Assembly (NCBI RefSeq): GCF_029946515.1
Contig: NZ_JARZHH010000037.1
Location: forward strand, 1 to 64,000
DNA length: 64,000 nt
Source of the DNA: Polyangium sp. 6x1
GTDB lineage: Bacteria; Myxococcota_A; Polyangia; Polyangiales; Polyangiaceae
Direction of reading: 5' to 3'
Shown: positions 1 through 9,258 of the stretch, in pieces
How positions within the stretch are numbered: position 1 is the first letter of the stretch
How the letters are laid out: every line of letters begins with the position of its first letter
The notes under the pieces: generated by a model
What the model saw: the letters and a program-made list of their open reading frames with translations, nothing else
The model's database searches: none
Told to the model about the DNA's origin: nothing
Translations under genes and position numbers: made by a program

Positions 1-1
1 C

Positions 2-104
2 GCATCGACTGCGCTTCGCGCAGTCGATGCCCAGAGGTCCAGGGCTGGCCCTGGTCCGGGTCGAGGGGCGGATAGCCCCCGCGGGGCCCGGGGCAGCGCC
101 CCGG
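2..104. other. Cluster of three perfect hairpins at the window edge
   Basis: Bases 2-14 and 18-30 form a perfect 13-bp stem with a TTC loop. Bases 39-45 and 48-54 form a 7-bp stem with a 2-base loop, and 88-94 with 98-104 form a third 7-bp stem. No T tract follows, so classical intrinsic termination is doubtful. The cluster may be the 3' end of a gene lying left of the window or a repetitive palindromic element. The structures are visible; the role is a guess. Confidence 0.4.
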
Positions 105-219
105 CGCGACGGCCTGCGAGCAAGCGCCTGGCGTGGCTCGCCCGTCGCCTGGCTGCTTTCCCCGCGACAACGGGAAAGGTGAGCCTTATGTTCGGCCGCT
201 AGGAGCTGGAGCCCGAACG

Positions 220-900
220 ATGAGATGTCAGAATTGCCGTCAGGATGCGCCTACCATCGTGCGAGGTGCTCGCGCGTATTGCACGGCCTGCGGCGCGCCT
301 CGCTCGCTTCTGGAGGATACGCCCGTCAACGTCGCGGGCCAGCCGTCGAAGATTGGCGGCGGGGTGGCGAGCGTGGCTGGCTGGGTGATCCTCGTGACGG
401 GCGTGCTCTTGGCGCTCACGATCGGGGGGCTGGTCTCGCTTGTGAGCGCGAGCGTCGCGTGGATCGTCGGCGGGTTCCTGGGCGCCATGAGCGTGCTGTT
501 TGGCCTCCTGTTCATCCTGGGCGGCCGTTTGCTCTGGAAGACGGGCAAGGAGCGCGAGCGCGGGGCGCACGAGCTGGCGGTCTTTGCGGTGGCGCGGCGG
601 AATTCCGGCTCGGTCACGCCTGCTGAGCTCGCGCGGGCTGTGAATGTGACCGAGACCGAGGCCGACGCGCTGCTCACGGAAATGGCGAAACGCCCGGATG
701 GGCAGGTTTCGCTGGAGGTCGACGATGACGGGACGCTCCGGTATTACGTGAAAGGCACGGGGGGTGCGCGGATTGGCGCGCCGCGGGTCCGTGTGGGGAT
801 GGGGGCGCCGGGGTCTTCGCATGCGGCCGAGGCGGAGGCGCTCGCCGAGGCGGAGATGGGCGAGGCGGAGGCCCGTGCGCGGGCCGAGCGGCGGCGTTAA
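220..900 (+). CDS. Zinc-ribbon protein with two membrane segments and a winged-helix-like tail
   Basis: This protein of about 226 aa has no family I can name. It opens with a zinc ribbon (CQNC near residue 3 and CTAC near residue 24), followed by two hydrophobic stretches near residues 50-75 and 80-105. A soluble region (about 125-180) reads like a winged helix (TPAELARAVNVTETEADALL). The last 35 residues are rich in Ala, Glu and Arg and may be helical. I chose the ATG at 220 because the zinc ribbon starts right after it; the longer frame from 133 adds unconvincing sequence. Its stop overlaps the stop of the convergent PilY1-like gene by 3 bp. Confidence 0.75.
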   Translation: MRCQNCRQDAPTIVRGARAYCTACGAPRSLLEDTPVNVAGQPSKIGGGVASVAGWVILVTGVLLALTIGGLVSLVSASVAWIVGGFLGAMSVLFGLLFILGGRLLWKTGKERERGAHELAVFAVARRNSGSVTPAELARAVNVTETEADALLTEMAKRPDGQVSLEVDDDGTLRYYVKGTGGARIGAPRVRVGMGAPGSSHAAEAEALAEAEMGEAEARARAERRR

Positions 901-3900
901 TCGAGCACGACGCCCCACGAATCGACTTTCACGGCCCCGCGCGGGCGCGGCAGGGGTTTTGTGAAGGTGCGCGTCTTGGATCCTTCGCTCGCCTGACCGC
1001 CACGCCCGGTCTGGAAAACGAGCTGGAAATCGCCACCTGAGGACGGGCCCATCGTCGTGATGGATCCGAGCCATGGATCGGGCAGGGTCACGGGGGCCAA
1101 ACAGCTCGGGGTGCGCTCGACGGCGACGCCGAAGACGACGGTGCCCGCGGGTTGTTCCTCGAAGTAACTGGTTTGGCTTGGAAAAACGAACGGGTCTTTC
1201 ACGTACCGGGGGCAAGGCCAGCCGGGCGGCGGGGTCGGGCCGCTCGGGCTGCAAGCGGTTTTGCGGAGATAATCGACGCCCCAGACGGAGCCGTGCCCGT
1301 CGGAGCAGGCGGCGGCGGGGTCTCCTTCGGGCGTGAAGGTCGCGAAATAGGCGACGCCGTCGAAGAGGGAAATGGGGCCCGTGACGCGGACGCCGTTTTC
1401 GAAGGGGATCGTCCAGTTGTGGCGGGTCACGAGGCCGGCCGGCGAGGCGTCCTCCAGGATCGAGGTGATGCGCGCTCGGACGCCCGCGCTCTTCGTGAAT
1501 GTCTCCTGATCGCCCGTGGAGAATAGAATGACGGGGCGGCCGAGCGGGTCGACGCTGACGATGGGCGGGGTCTCGACGGGCTGGCGCGCCGAGGCCGTGT
1601 CCTCGGGGAGCGAATAGGCGTCCCAGGCGAGGCGCGCGGTCCATTGCGAGGGATCGGGGCTCCCGAGGTCGATCCGATAGAGGTTTCCGTCGGCGTCCCC
1701 GACGTACACGCGATCCGCGACTTGCCCGGGCAGAGCCGGAAAAGGCGTCGGGACGCCGGTGACCGGGGCATCGAAGGAAAAGGGGCGAACGCGCGCGGGC
1801 GCGAGGGCCGGGCCGTCCGAGGGCAAACCGCGGAAGGTCGCGAGGATCTCGCCGGTGTCGAGGCGGGCGATCGTCAAGGAGCGCGCGGGCAGGGCTGCGC
1901 CGCTCGAAGCGCCGTGGCAGCGCGCGGCGAGCGGGCCGAACGGAGGCTTCTGGGGTTCGTCGGGCGCGACGAGCGAGCCTTGCACGAGGCGCGGGCAGGC
2001 TTCTGCGCCGGGCGAGCCGGAATGCCCGCCGGAGAGGAGCGCGACCGCGACCTCCTCGATATCGCCTTTGCCGTCCTCGAGGGCAATCGTGGCAATGGCT
2101 GGGCGGGGCGTCTCGGCGCCGAAGAGCGGCGCGCCGGCTTCGTCCGTCGAGAGCTGCCAGAGGAAGCGCGGGTGTTCCGGGTCGGTGACGTCGAGCGCAT
2201 CATAAAACCCTCCGCCCATGCCCCCGCCGGCGAGGAGGACGGTGCGCCATTGCGTGCTCGCCGCGCCGGCCTTTGCATCCCCGCGGGTGCGAGAGAAGAC
2301 GACGTCGCGGACGACGGGGCTGCCGTCGAGGAGGAAGGCTTGCTGCCGGTAGGTCGGGAGGATGCCGGGGAGCACGTGCGGCGGGAAAAACGCCCAGAGC
2401 TCGTTGTTCGCGAGCGAATCGACGCGCGAGGGATCGGCCGGGTCGTTCGCGGCGATCTTGAAGGCGTGGAGCTGGCCGTCGGTGGTGGCGACGAAGAGGA
2501 CGGGCGGGCGTTTTTGCGAGGCCGGATCGGAGGCGAACGCGGCATAGGCTTCATCGCGCAGGAATGCACGCGGCGGGGTCATGACGGCGGGAATCGCGTG
2601 ATAGATGCTGCCGAGCTCGTGGCCGGCGCGTGCGTGCGGGACGAGGGGATCGCCGATTTCCCAGCGCATCACGGCCTCGGCGCAGGCGTTCGTCGTGGGG
2701 GACGGGAGCGCGAAGGCTTTGCACGTCTCCGGGAGGGATCCGGCGTCGATCCCGAGCGCGGCGGGCGAGAGGGCGAGGGTCTCGGCGAAATGCGTCCCTT
2801 CGAGCAGGCCCGTGGAGACGCCGCCCGTCGAGGCGAGGCCGTCGCCGTTCTGGAGGTACGGCCGGATGCTGGCGCGTGACGGAATGGTTTGTCCCGTGGG
2901 ATCGGCGAGAACCGTGAAGAAGCGCCGGGCCGGGACGCCGGTAGCGAGGTTCGCTTCGAAATCGTCACCTTTCTGGGGGTCGACGGGGGCGAGGACGGGC
3001 ACGTCGAGGCCGCCTTGTTTCTCGCACACGTATCGTTTTCGTTCGAGGTTTCCGCTCCAGGGCTCGCCGGGCGGGGCGTCGAAGGAGGTGACGAATTGGT
3101 ATCCCGCGGCGGACGCGTCCCCCTGGGCCATCGCCGCGCCGGCCGACGCGAAGACGGGGATCGTGCGGCTCGTGGAGCTCGATGAGACGAACGCGAGGAC
3201 CGCGTCGAGGGCGGTTCGAAGCGAGGGCAGGTCCGTGGCGAAATAGGCGCGCTCGGTGCCGCCTTCGTGCGCGATCCGCGCGAGGGAACAGCAGGCGGCG
3301 AGACTCCCGTCCGCGTGCGCGCAAGGGCCGCTCGCGTCGAGCAGCTCCGCGGGCGAGAGGGACGCGCAATCGACGCCCCCGGCTCCCGAGAGGCCGAACC
3401 CGACGGCGAACGTGGCAATGGGGTTCGCCGCCGTGGCGAGGTCGTGGGCGATCTCCCAGGGTCTAGGATAAGGGCATTTTCCGTCGCCCGCGGCGCAGGC
3501 GTCGCGCAGGTCGAGGTTCGGCTCGCCGTCGGAGAGCACGAGGACGAACCGCGGGCGGCAGCCGCCTTTGTGATAAGGATCGTCGGCCGGGCCGAAGGGG
3601 ACGCCGGTCGCGGGGTGTTTCGTGGTGTCGTGAAGCAAGAAATCACGCGCGTCGGCGAGCATGCCGGCGAGCGGCGTGGCGCCGAAAGGGCGGAGGGCGA
3701 GGAGCGTGCGCTGGATCTGCGCGTTGTGGGCCCGGACCTCGGCGATCGGCGCGTCGTACCCGCCAAACCCGACGAGCCCTCCTTCCCAGGGCGGCGCCGC
3801 AGGGTGTTTCGCGCCGACCTCGAATGGCTGCGCCGCGCACCCCGCCGGATGGCCATGGGCCGGCGCCCCACCGTCGTTCCATCCGAGGAAATAGCTGTAT

Positions 3901-4496
3901 CCGCCCTCCGCGCCCGTGCCGGGGTGCGGGAGCGAATCGAAGGTCATGAGCCCGAAACGAACGCGATCGCGATAGGTATCGAGCAGGCCGTCCGCGTCTT
4001 GCAAGAAGCCGGGCGCGTCGCAGGGCTTTTGTCGATCGTTCCAGGCGTGCGTGCGAATCGCGTCGTCGGAGGCGTCGTACCAGGGCGAGGGCAAGGCGCC
4101 GGGGCCGTGGGTGCATCCGTTCGAGAGAATGCGGTGGAACGGGAGGTGATATTTCGCGTCCGCAGGCGGGGCGCCGCCGATCGAATACTCGTCGAGGAAC
4201 GCCGCACGGTCGCGGTCCTGCGCAAGGCACGAGAAATCCTGGATCGTGCCCGTCAGGACGGAGACGAGCGTGGCCCAGCGATTCATCGGGGTCGTCGCGC
4301 CGGGAAGACACGCGGCGCCCGCCTCCTCGGGCCTCCTGCCGTCGGCCATGTTCTCCATCGATCCGGAGGTGTCGACGAGCAGGAGGACCTCGGGCAACGG
4401 CGGATTCACGTCGATCTGCGCGCGTGCGGGGCCGGCAGGCAAAAAGGAAGCGAGCGCGAGGCCCGCCGTGCCCAAGGAAGAAAAAAGCGAGCGCAT
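897..4496 (-). CDS. pilY1: PilY1-like type IV pilus tip/assembly protein with vWA domain
   Basis: This secreted protein of 1199 aa is probably a pilus-associated adhesin of the PilY1/PilC family. A signal peptide ends near residue 26 (PARAQ). A von Willebrand A domain follows, with the metal-site motif DTSGS at residues 42-46. The C-terminal half resembles the PilY1 beta-propeller, including a calcium-loop-like DADGNLYRID near residue 930 and repeated 'VLFVATTDGQLHAFK'-type blades. The start at 4496 has a strong GGAGG a few bases upstream; the frame stays open for 108 more codons but that part looks non-coding. In this family the tip protein works with the pilMNOPQ machinery, which lies on the same strand at 22-27.7 kb. 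No minor pilin genes accompany it here. Confidence 0.85.
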   Translation of the reverse strand: MRSLFSSLGTAGLALASFLPAGPARAQIDVNPPLPEVLLLVDTSGSMENMADGRRPEEAGAACLPGATTPMNRWATLVSVLTGTIQDFSCLAQDRDRAAFLDEYSIGGAPPADAKYHLPFHRILSNGCTHGPGALPSPWYDASDDAIRTHAWNDRQKPCDAPGFLQDADGLLDTYRDRVRFGLMTFDSLPHPGTGAEGGYSYFLGWNDGGAPAHGHPAGCAAQPFEVGAKHPAAPPWEGGLVGFGGYDAPIAEVRAHNAQIQRTLLALRPFGATPLAGMLADARDFLLHDTTKHPATGVPFGPADDPYHKGGCRPRFVLVLSDGEPNLDLRDACAAGDGKCPYPRPWEIAHDLATAANPIATFAVGFGLSGAGGVDCASLSPAELLDASGPCAHADGSLAACCSLARIAHEGGTERAYFATDLPSLRTALDAVLAFVSSSSTSRTIPVFASAGAAMAQGDASAAGYQFVTSFDAPPGEPWSGNLERKRYVCEKQGGLDVPVLAPVDPQKGDDFEANLATGVPARRFFTVLADPTGQTIPSRASIRPYLQNGDGLASTGGVSTGLLEGTHFAETLALSPAALGIDAGSLPETCKAFALPSPTTNACAEAVMRWEIGDPLVPHARAGHELGSIYHAIPAVMTPPRAFLRDEAYAAFASDPASQKRPPVLFVATTDGQLHAFKIAANDPADPSRVDSLANNELWAFFPPHVLPGILPTYRQQAFLLDGSPVVRDVVFSRTRGDAKAGAASTQWRTVLLAGGGMGGGFYDALDVTDPEHPRFLWQLSTDEAGAPLFGAETPRPAIATIALEDGKGDIEEVAVALLSGGHSGSPGAEACPRLVQGSLVAPDEPQKPPFGPLAARCHGASSGAALPARSLTIARLDTGEILATFRGLPSDGPALAPARVRPFSFDAPVTGVPTPFPALPGQVADRVYVGDADGNLYRIDLGSPDPSQWTARLAWDAYSLPEDTASARQPVETPPIVSVDPLGRPVILFSTGDQETFTKSAGVRARITSILEDASPAGLVTRHNWTIPFENGVRVTGPISLFDGVAYFATFTPEGDPAAACSDGHGSVWGVDYLRKTACSPSGPTPPPGWPCPRYVKDPFVFPSQTSYFEEQPAGTVVFGVAVERTPSCLAPVTLPDPWLGSITTMGPSSGGDFQLVFQTGRGGQASEGSKTRTFTKPLPRPRGAVKVDSWGVVLD

Positions 4497-4758
4497 GGGC
4501 CCTCCTTCGAGAGGCAATCGATGCAATAGCAATGGCCATGCCGCTCTGCCCGCGCCCGGTGCCACGCCATTTTCGCAGGGTGCGCCGGGAGAGGTCGATA
4601 CGGATTGCGTAGCTTTGAAAAAACGTGCGAGGTGTGACCAGCGACAGCATTTTGACGCAGGGTGCCAAGCAGCAAGAATCTCCCTCGTGGGAGGGGCTTG
4701 GCGCCCGGAGAGGGGTCTGATATTCGTGGATCGCCCGGGAATGAGGAAGGGGACGGCG

Positions 4759-6126
4759 ATGGGGAGGTTGGGGAGGTTCTGGGGGAGCTGTGGGGCGCTC
4801 GTGGTCGCTCTGCTTTCCACGGGGTGCGGGGAGGAGGTGCCGCCTTATGACGCGCTGCCGCTGCGAGATGCGCTCCGCGCAGCGCCCGAGGTGATGGCGT
4901 CGCTCCCCAAGGAGACGCGGCGCGAGGTGGCTTCGCGGCTGGAAGAGGCCGGGATCGCTCCCGTCGAGGAGCGGCTCGTCCTGCCGCCGCGGGACATCAC
5001 GACGATCGACACGCTCGCGAGCGCGGCGGACGAGGAGCGCGAGGAGCAAGGGAAAGACGCGCTCGTGCTCGGCACGATCGAGCGGCAAGGCACGGAGTTT
5101 CTCGTCGAAGCGCGTGAAGCCAAGGAGGCGGGCGATACGAACGAGGAGCCGCCGAAGATGCGGGGGCGCCCAGGGAGCACGACGGCGGCGCTCGAAGAAG
5201 CGGCGCTCGCGGGGCGCGCGGGGCGCTGGGTGCGCGATCTGGCGAAGCGGTCGGAGGCGAAGGAGATCGTGCGGACGACGGGCCTGCCGATGGGCGCCTG
5301 GGCCTTCGACGATACGCTGTATGTGAATGCGTCGTGGCTCGTCGCGCTCGCGGCGCTGGAGGAGGAGGGCGCGCCGCTCGCGCCCGCTCCCGCCGTGGTC
5401 CCGATGCCAGGGCTGCCGGAATCGAAGCCCCTGTCGGTCGATTTCAATCCGTACAAGCTGCCCGACAGCGTCGAAGAGTGTTCGCTGCAAGTGCAGACGA
5501 CGTGCGCCTGCGCGACGAGCGGGTCATGTGGTCACGACGTGACGGATCCGACGTTCGCGGACGCGAATGCGGAGTGCGCGTGGGTGAACCAGGGCGCGTC
5601 GAACGCGGCGGCGCTCTGCGTGCTCGCGCTGATGAACATCGACGGGGTGCGGGCGTGCGTGGAGTCGGGCGGATCGATCTGCGCGGCGCTGCCGGTGACG
5701 TCGCGGGAGAAGGCGCTCGAATTCGTGGCGAGCGAGAGCTGCATGAGCCTGCTCCAGCAATGCCTCTCGGACGGGAGCCTCTCCGGCGAGCCGTCGGGCG
5801 GCAGCAGCTCGTCGAGCTGCGGCGGTTGCTCGGGCAGCTCGTGCGACGGCTGCAACAACGATTGCTCGAAGTGCAACGACAGTTGCTCGAAGTGCAACCA
5901 GAACTGCGAGGACTGCAACCAGAACTGCAAGGATTGCAATCAGAACTATCAGGATTGCAAGAATTGCAATAGCAGCGGCGCTTCGGCGGCGTACATGGGC
6001 GGCGCGCGTTGCTCGGTCGCGCGGCGGACCGGGCGCTCTCCCCTGCCCTCGCCCGTCGGCACGGCGTTCTGGTTGTCGCTGCCGGTCGCGTATCTGTATC
6101 TCCTGTCGCGGCGGAGGCGGCCATGA
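4759..6126 (+). CDS. Cys-rich lipoprotein with 7-residue Cys repeats and MYXO-CTERM-like tail
   Basis: This 455-aa protein has no family I recognise. A lipoprotein signal ends in the lipobox LSTGC with Cys23. A charged helical region follows to about residue 200, then a domain with scattered cysteines (about 230-340). Residues 354-404 hold tandem 7-residue repeats of the form CNQNCKD, with one copy carrying Tyr in place of the second Cys. The C-terminus has Cys418, a hydrophobic segment (about 434-447) and an RRRR cluster, the layout of a MYXO-CTERM sorting signal. The ATG at 4759 has a purine-rich GAGGAAGGGGA upstream; ATG 4741 is an alternative. Its stop overlaps the start of the Lgt-like gene in ATGA, so the two are probably translated together. 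Confidence 0.8.
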   Translation: MGRLGRFWGSCGALVVALLSTGCGEEVPPYDALPLRDALRAAPEVMASLPKETRREVASRLEEAGIAPVEERLVLPPRDITTIDTLASAADEEREEQGKDALVLGTIERQGTEFLVEAREAKEAGDTNEEPPKMRGRPGSTTAALEEAALAGRAGRWVRDLAKRSEAKEIVRTTGLPMGAWAFDDTLYVNASWLVALAALEEEGAPLAPAPAVVPMPGLPESKPLSVDFNPYKLPDSVEECSLQVQTTCACATSGSCGHDVTDPTFADANAECAWVNQGASNAAALCVLALMNIDGVRACVESGGSICAALPVTSREKALEFVASESCMSLLQQCLSDGSLSGEPSGGSSSSSCGGCSGSSCDGCNNDCSKCNDSCSKCNQNCEDCNQNCKDCNQNYQDCKNCNSSGASAAYMGGARCSVARRTGRSPLPSPVGTAFWLSLPVAYLYLLSRRRRP

Positions 6127-7868
6127 GAAGCCTCGTCGTCGCGTGGCTCGAGCGCCACGGGCTGCCCGGGTGGCTCGCGCCCGATTACATGGTGATGGTG
6201 GGGCTCGCGTCGCTGCTCGGCGCAGCCGTGACGCAGAGGCTGTCGCGGCGCGACGGGGCCGACGCGGGGCTCGAAGGGCGGGCGCTCATCGCGGCATATG
6301 CCGGGGCGCTCGCGGGGGGATACGTATTCGAATGGCTGCGGGCCCTGCCGGAGGCGCTCCTTTCGGGGTCGCTCGATCCGCTGCTCCACGCGGGGCGCGC
6401 GGCATACGGGGGGCTGCTCCTGGGGGCGCTCGCGGCGGCCTGGGTGCTGCGCCGCGGGGGCGCGAAGGCGCTGCCGTTTCTGGATCGGGCCGTTCCGCTT
6501 TGCGGGATCTCGTACGGGTTCGTACGAACGGGCTGCTTCCTGGCGGGGTGTGATTACGGCAAACCGACGGCGGGCTTGTTCGGGGTGCGTTTCCCGGCAG
6601 AGAGCCCGGCGGCGCTCGATCACGCTTCGCTCGGCTGGATCCCGCAGGGGGCGCCGAGCCTGCCCGTGCACCCGACGCAGCTCTACGAGGCGGCCGTGGG
6701 GCTCGTGGCGGCCGCGATCGCGTCGCTCTGGCTCTTCGGGCCGCGGCGCGACGGGCGGGCGTTCGGCACGTGGATCGCGCTTTATGCCACGGGGCGGTTT
6801 TTCGTGGAAATGGTGCGCGGCGACGCGTCGCGCGGGACGTACGGGCCCTTGAGCTCGGCGCAGGTCGTCTCGATCGTGCTGCTCGTCGGGGTCGGCGCGG
6901 CCGTGGTGCTCGCCCGGCGGGGTCCGCGTTTGTCCCTGGCCTCGGCGATGCTCGCGGCGGCGGCGCTCGTCGTGCCGGAGGAGGCCGCGGCGGAGCCGGC
7001 GAAATCGGGGCAAGCGGCGCAGCCTGCCAAACCGGCACAACCGGCGCAGCCCGCGAAACCGGCGGGACAAACCACGCAGGCGCCGGCAGGGCAAAAGCCC
7101 GGCGCGGCGACGCCTCCGAGCGTGCCACCGCCGCCGCCCGTGCAGCAGGCGCAGCCGTATCCGCCGCCGCAGGGCGGGGCGTATCCCTATCCGTATCCGC
7201 CGCCCGCGCAGGGGGCCGCGCCGTATCCGTACCCCTATCCCTACCCGTATCCGCCGCCTCCGCAGGGGGCCGCGCCGTATCCGTACCCCTATCCCTATCC
7301 GTATCCGCCGCCTCCGCAGGGCGCGACGCCGCAGGCGGGCGTGAAATCGGTGCCCGCCGACGAACTCCCGCCGGAGGAGCGGCTCGAGGATCCGCAGAAG
7401 GATTACAACAAGCGGCGCTTCAGCATCGGGCTCGCGGGCGGCGGGTATTTCGCGCCGGGCAGGTTCGCGGTGAAAGACGGCGCGCTCGTCGATCTCGAAG
7501 CGACGTACCGCATCACGACGGGGCCCCGGCAGCGCTTCGAGATCGGCCTCGAAGGGCGCTTCGTGGGGACGACCGACGCGGCGCAAGGGGGGATCGGCGT
7601 GCCGATGCGGTTCGTCGCGGGCCTCGGCAGGTACTCGGAGATCGAGTTCACGACGATCCCGTTCTACTCGCGCGTGGTCTTCGACTCGGCCTACTTCGAG
7701 CCCGCGAACGGGTTCGGCGCGCGATTCCAGCTCGGCTTCGGCTTCCCGCTCACCTCGCATTTCGCCATCGGATTCACGCCCGTCGGCTTCGGGCTCATGG
7801 GGTCCGGCAGCGTCAATACGCTCTTCACATACGAACCGCGATTCTGGGTGAAGGTCGCGCCGCTCTGA
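6123..7868 (+). CDS. Lgt-family transferase paralogue fused to PY-rich linker and beta-rich domain
   Basis: This 581-aa protein has three parts. Residues 1-285 form a multi-pass membrane domain of the prolipoprotein diacylglyceryl transferase (Lgt) family, with HPTQLYE at 183-189 and a FFVEMVRGD motif near 225-234. The usual Lgt GRIGNF region is replaced by RTGCFLAGCDYG near residue 135, which brings two cysteines into it. Residues about 293-406 are Pro/Ala/Gln-rich and include PYPYPY repeats. The rest (about 420-581) alternates polar and hydrophobic residues like an outer-membrane beta-barrel. The start at 6123 overlaps the previous stop. Known Lgt enzymes attach lipid to a cysteine; activity here, perhaps on the Cys-rich partner, is inference. 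It is unlikely to be the housekeeping Lgt. Confidence 0.8.
   Translation: MRSLVVAWLERHGLPGWLAPDYMVMVGLASLLGAAVTQRLSRRDGADAGLEGRALIAAYAGALAGGYVFEWLRALPEALLSGSLDPLLHAGRAAYGGLLLGALAAAWVLRRGGAKALPFLDRAVPLCGISYGFVRTGCFLAGCDYGKPTAGLFGVRFPAESPAALDHASLGWIPQGAPSLPVHPTQLYEAAVGLVAAAIASLWLFGPRRDGRAFGTWIALYATGRFFVEMVRGDASRGTYGPLSSAQVVSIVLLVGVGAAVVLARRGPRLSLASAMLAAAALVVPEEAAAEPAKSGQAAQPAKPAQPAQPAKPAGQTTQAPAGQKPGAATPPSVPPPPPVQQAQPYPPPQGGAYPYPYPPPAQGAAPYPYPYPYPYPPPPQGAAPYPYPYPYPYPPPPQGATPQAGVKSVPADELPPEERLEDPQKDYNKRRFSIGLAGGGYFAPGRFAVKDGALVDLEATYRITTGPRQRFEIGLEGRFVGTTDAAQGGIGVPMRFVAGLGRYSEIEFTTIPFYSRVVFDSAYFEPANGFGARFQLGFGFPLTSHFAIGFTPVGFGLMGSGSVNTLFTYEPRFWVKVAPL
7197..7304 (+). repeat. Two tandem 54-bp units encoding PPPxQGAAPYPYPYPYPY
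   Basis: Units 7197-7250 and 7251-7304 differ at only a few bases and each encodes 18 residues of the proline/tyrosine linker. Shorter PYPYPPP stretches flank them. The length is a multiple of three, so copy-number change would keep the frame. Confidence 0.85.
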
Positions 7869-7878
7869 GGGAACGATG

Positions 7879-9255
7879 ATGTCTCGAATCATGCGCGGCG
7901 CCCTTCGCCTCGTGGCTCCGCTCGCCCTTGGTTTTCTGCCCGCCTGCTCGGACGAGCCCGCGAGCCCGCCGCCGCCGGCCGACATTCTCGACCGGCTCAC
8001 GGCCATCCCCGGCATGGTGGTGACGGAGCAAAACGCGGACATCGAGGGATATCGTTCTTTCGTGATGGAGTACGAGCAGCCGGCGGATCACGGCGCGGCG
8101 GGCGGGCCGGTCTTCCGGCAGCGGATGGTCTTGCTCCACAGGGACGAGGCGGCGCCGTTCGTGCTCGGGACGTCGGGGTACACCGTGAATCCGAGCTTCC
8201 CGAGGCTGCGGGAGCCGGCAAGCCTGCTCGGCGCGAACCAGCTCTTCGTGGAGCAACGGTTCTTCGCGTCCTCGCGGCCGGAGCCGGCGGACTGGTCACT
8301 CCTGACGATCGAGCAAGCCGCGACGGATCACCACCGCATCGTCCAATCGCTCAAGCCGATCTACACGGGGAAATGGATCTCGTCCGGCGCGAGCAAAGGC
8401 GGGATGACGTCGGTGTACCACCGGCGGTTTTTCCCGGACGACGTGGACGGGACGGTCGCGTACGTGGCGCCGCACAGCTTCGGGACGTCGGATGCGCGAT
8501 ACCTCGATTTTGTGGCGTCGCTCGGCAGCTCGACCTGCAAGGACGCGCTGCGATATTACCAGCGGGAGGTGCTCGCGCGGCGCGAGGCGATGCTCGCGCG
8601 GATCGACGAGCAGGCCGCGATGGACGGGCTCGGCTACGAGCTGCTCGGCCGGGAGAAGGCGCTCGAAGTGGCCACGCTGGAGCTCATCTTCACGTTCTGG
8701 CAGTATTACGACGAGAGCGTTTGTCCGGTGATGGGAGGCGCGCCGCCGACGGACGACGACGTATGGGCGTTCCTCGACGAGATCGCCTCGCCGAGCCTGT
8801 GGTCCGACGAGGAGTTCCGCACGTACGAGCCTTATTACTGGCAAGCCGGCGTGGAGCTCGGGTATCCGGCGTTCGACGAATCGAACGTCGCGGATCTGCT
8901 GCAATTCCCGGGGATCGAGGTGCCGGAGACATTCCTCGTGCCGGGCAAGACGCCGGTGTTCGATGCGTCGGCGATGCAGGACATTTCGACGTGGATCTCG
9001 GCAGAGGGGGAGAGGCTTTTGTTCGTGTACGGGGAGACGGATCCGTACACGGCGGCGGCGTACGAGGTCGGCAATGCGAAGGACAGCTACCTTTTCCTCG
9101 CGCCGGGGATGAACCATTCCGCGTCGATCGTCGATCTGACGGAGCCGGACCGCGCGAAGGCGCTCGATGCGCTGGAAGCGTGGACGGGCGTCACGCCGGT
9201 CCTGCCGCCGGAGACAGCGATCCGGCCGCGGAGGACGCGGCGTGATCGCGATTGA
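7879..9255 (+). CDS. S37-type prolyl (tripeptidyl) aminopeptidase, lipoprotein
   Basis: This protein of about 458 aa matches the PS-10/S37 family of secreted serine peptidases, which release short peptides from protein N-termini. A lipobox ends in Cys23 (FLPAC), placing it on a membrane surface. The nucleophile motif SGASKGG lies at 169-175 with Ser172. The YGETDPY and GMNHSAS segments near the C-terminus would supply the catalytic Asp and His. Two adjacent ATGs exist at 7876 and 7879; GAGGGA at 7867-7872 is better spaced for 7879. It follows the Lgt-like gene by 10 bp and may share its transcript. It converges with the next gene, with 3 bp between them. Confidence 0.85.
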   Translation: MSRIMRGALRLVAPLALGFLPACSDEPASPPPPADILDRLTAIPGMVVTEQNADIEGYRSFVMEYEQPADHGAAGGPVFRQRMVLLHRDEAAPFVLGTSGYTVNPSFPRLREPASLLGANQLFVEQRFFASSRPEPADWSLLTIEQAATDHHRIVQSLKPIYTGKWISSGASKGGMTSVYHRRFFPDDVDGTVAYVAPHSFGTSDARYLDFVASLGSSTCKDALRYYQREVLARREAMLARIDEQAAMDGLGYELLGREKALEVATLELIFTFWQYYDESVCPVMGGAPPTDDDVWAFLDEIASPSLWSDEEFRTYEPYYWQAGVELGYPAFDESNVADLLQFPGIEVPETFLVPGKTPVFDASAMQDISTWISAEGERLLFVYGETDPYTAAAYEVGNAKDSYLFLAPGMNHSASIVDLTEPDRAKALDALEAWTGVTPVLPPETAIRPRRTRRDRD

Positions 9256-9258
9256 GGT

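Noticed and set aside
6123-6980. Housekeeping lipoprotein lipid transferase lgt
   Set aside because: The central signature is altered and the protein carries a PY-rich arm and beta domain, so it looks like a specialised paralogue.
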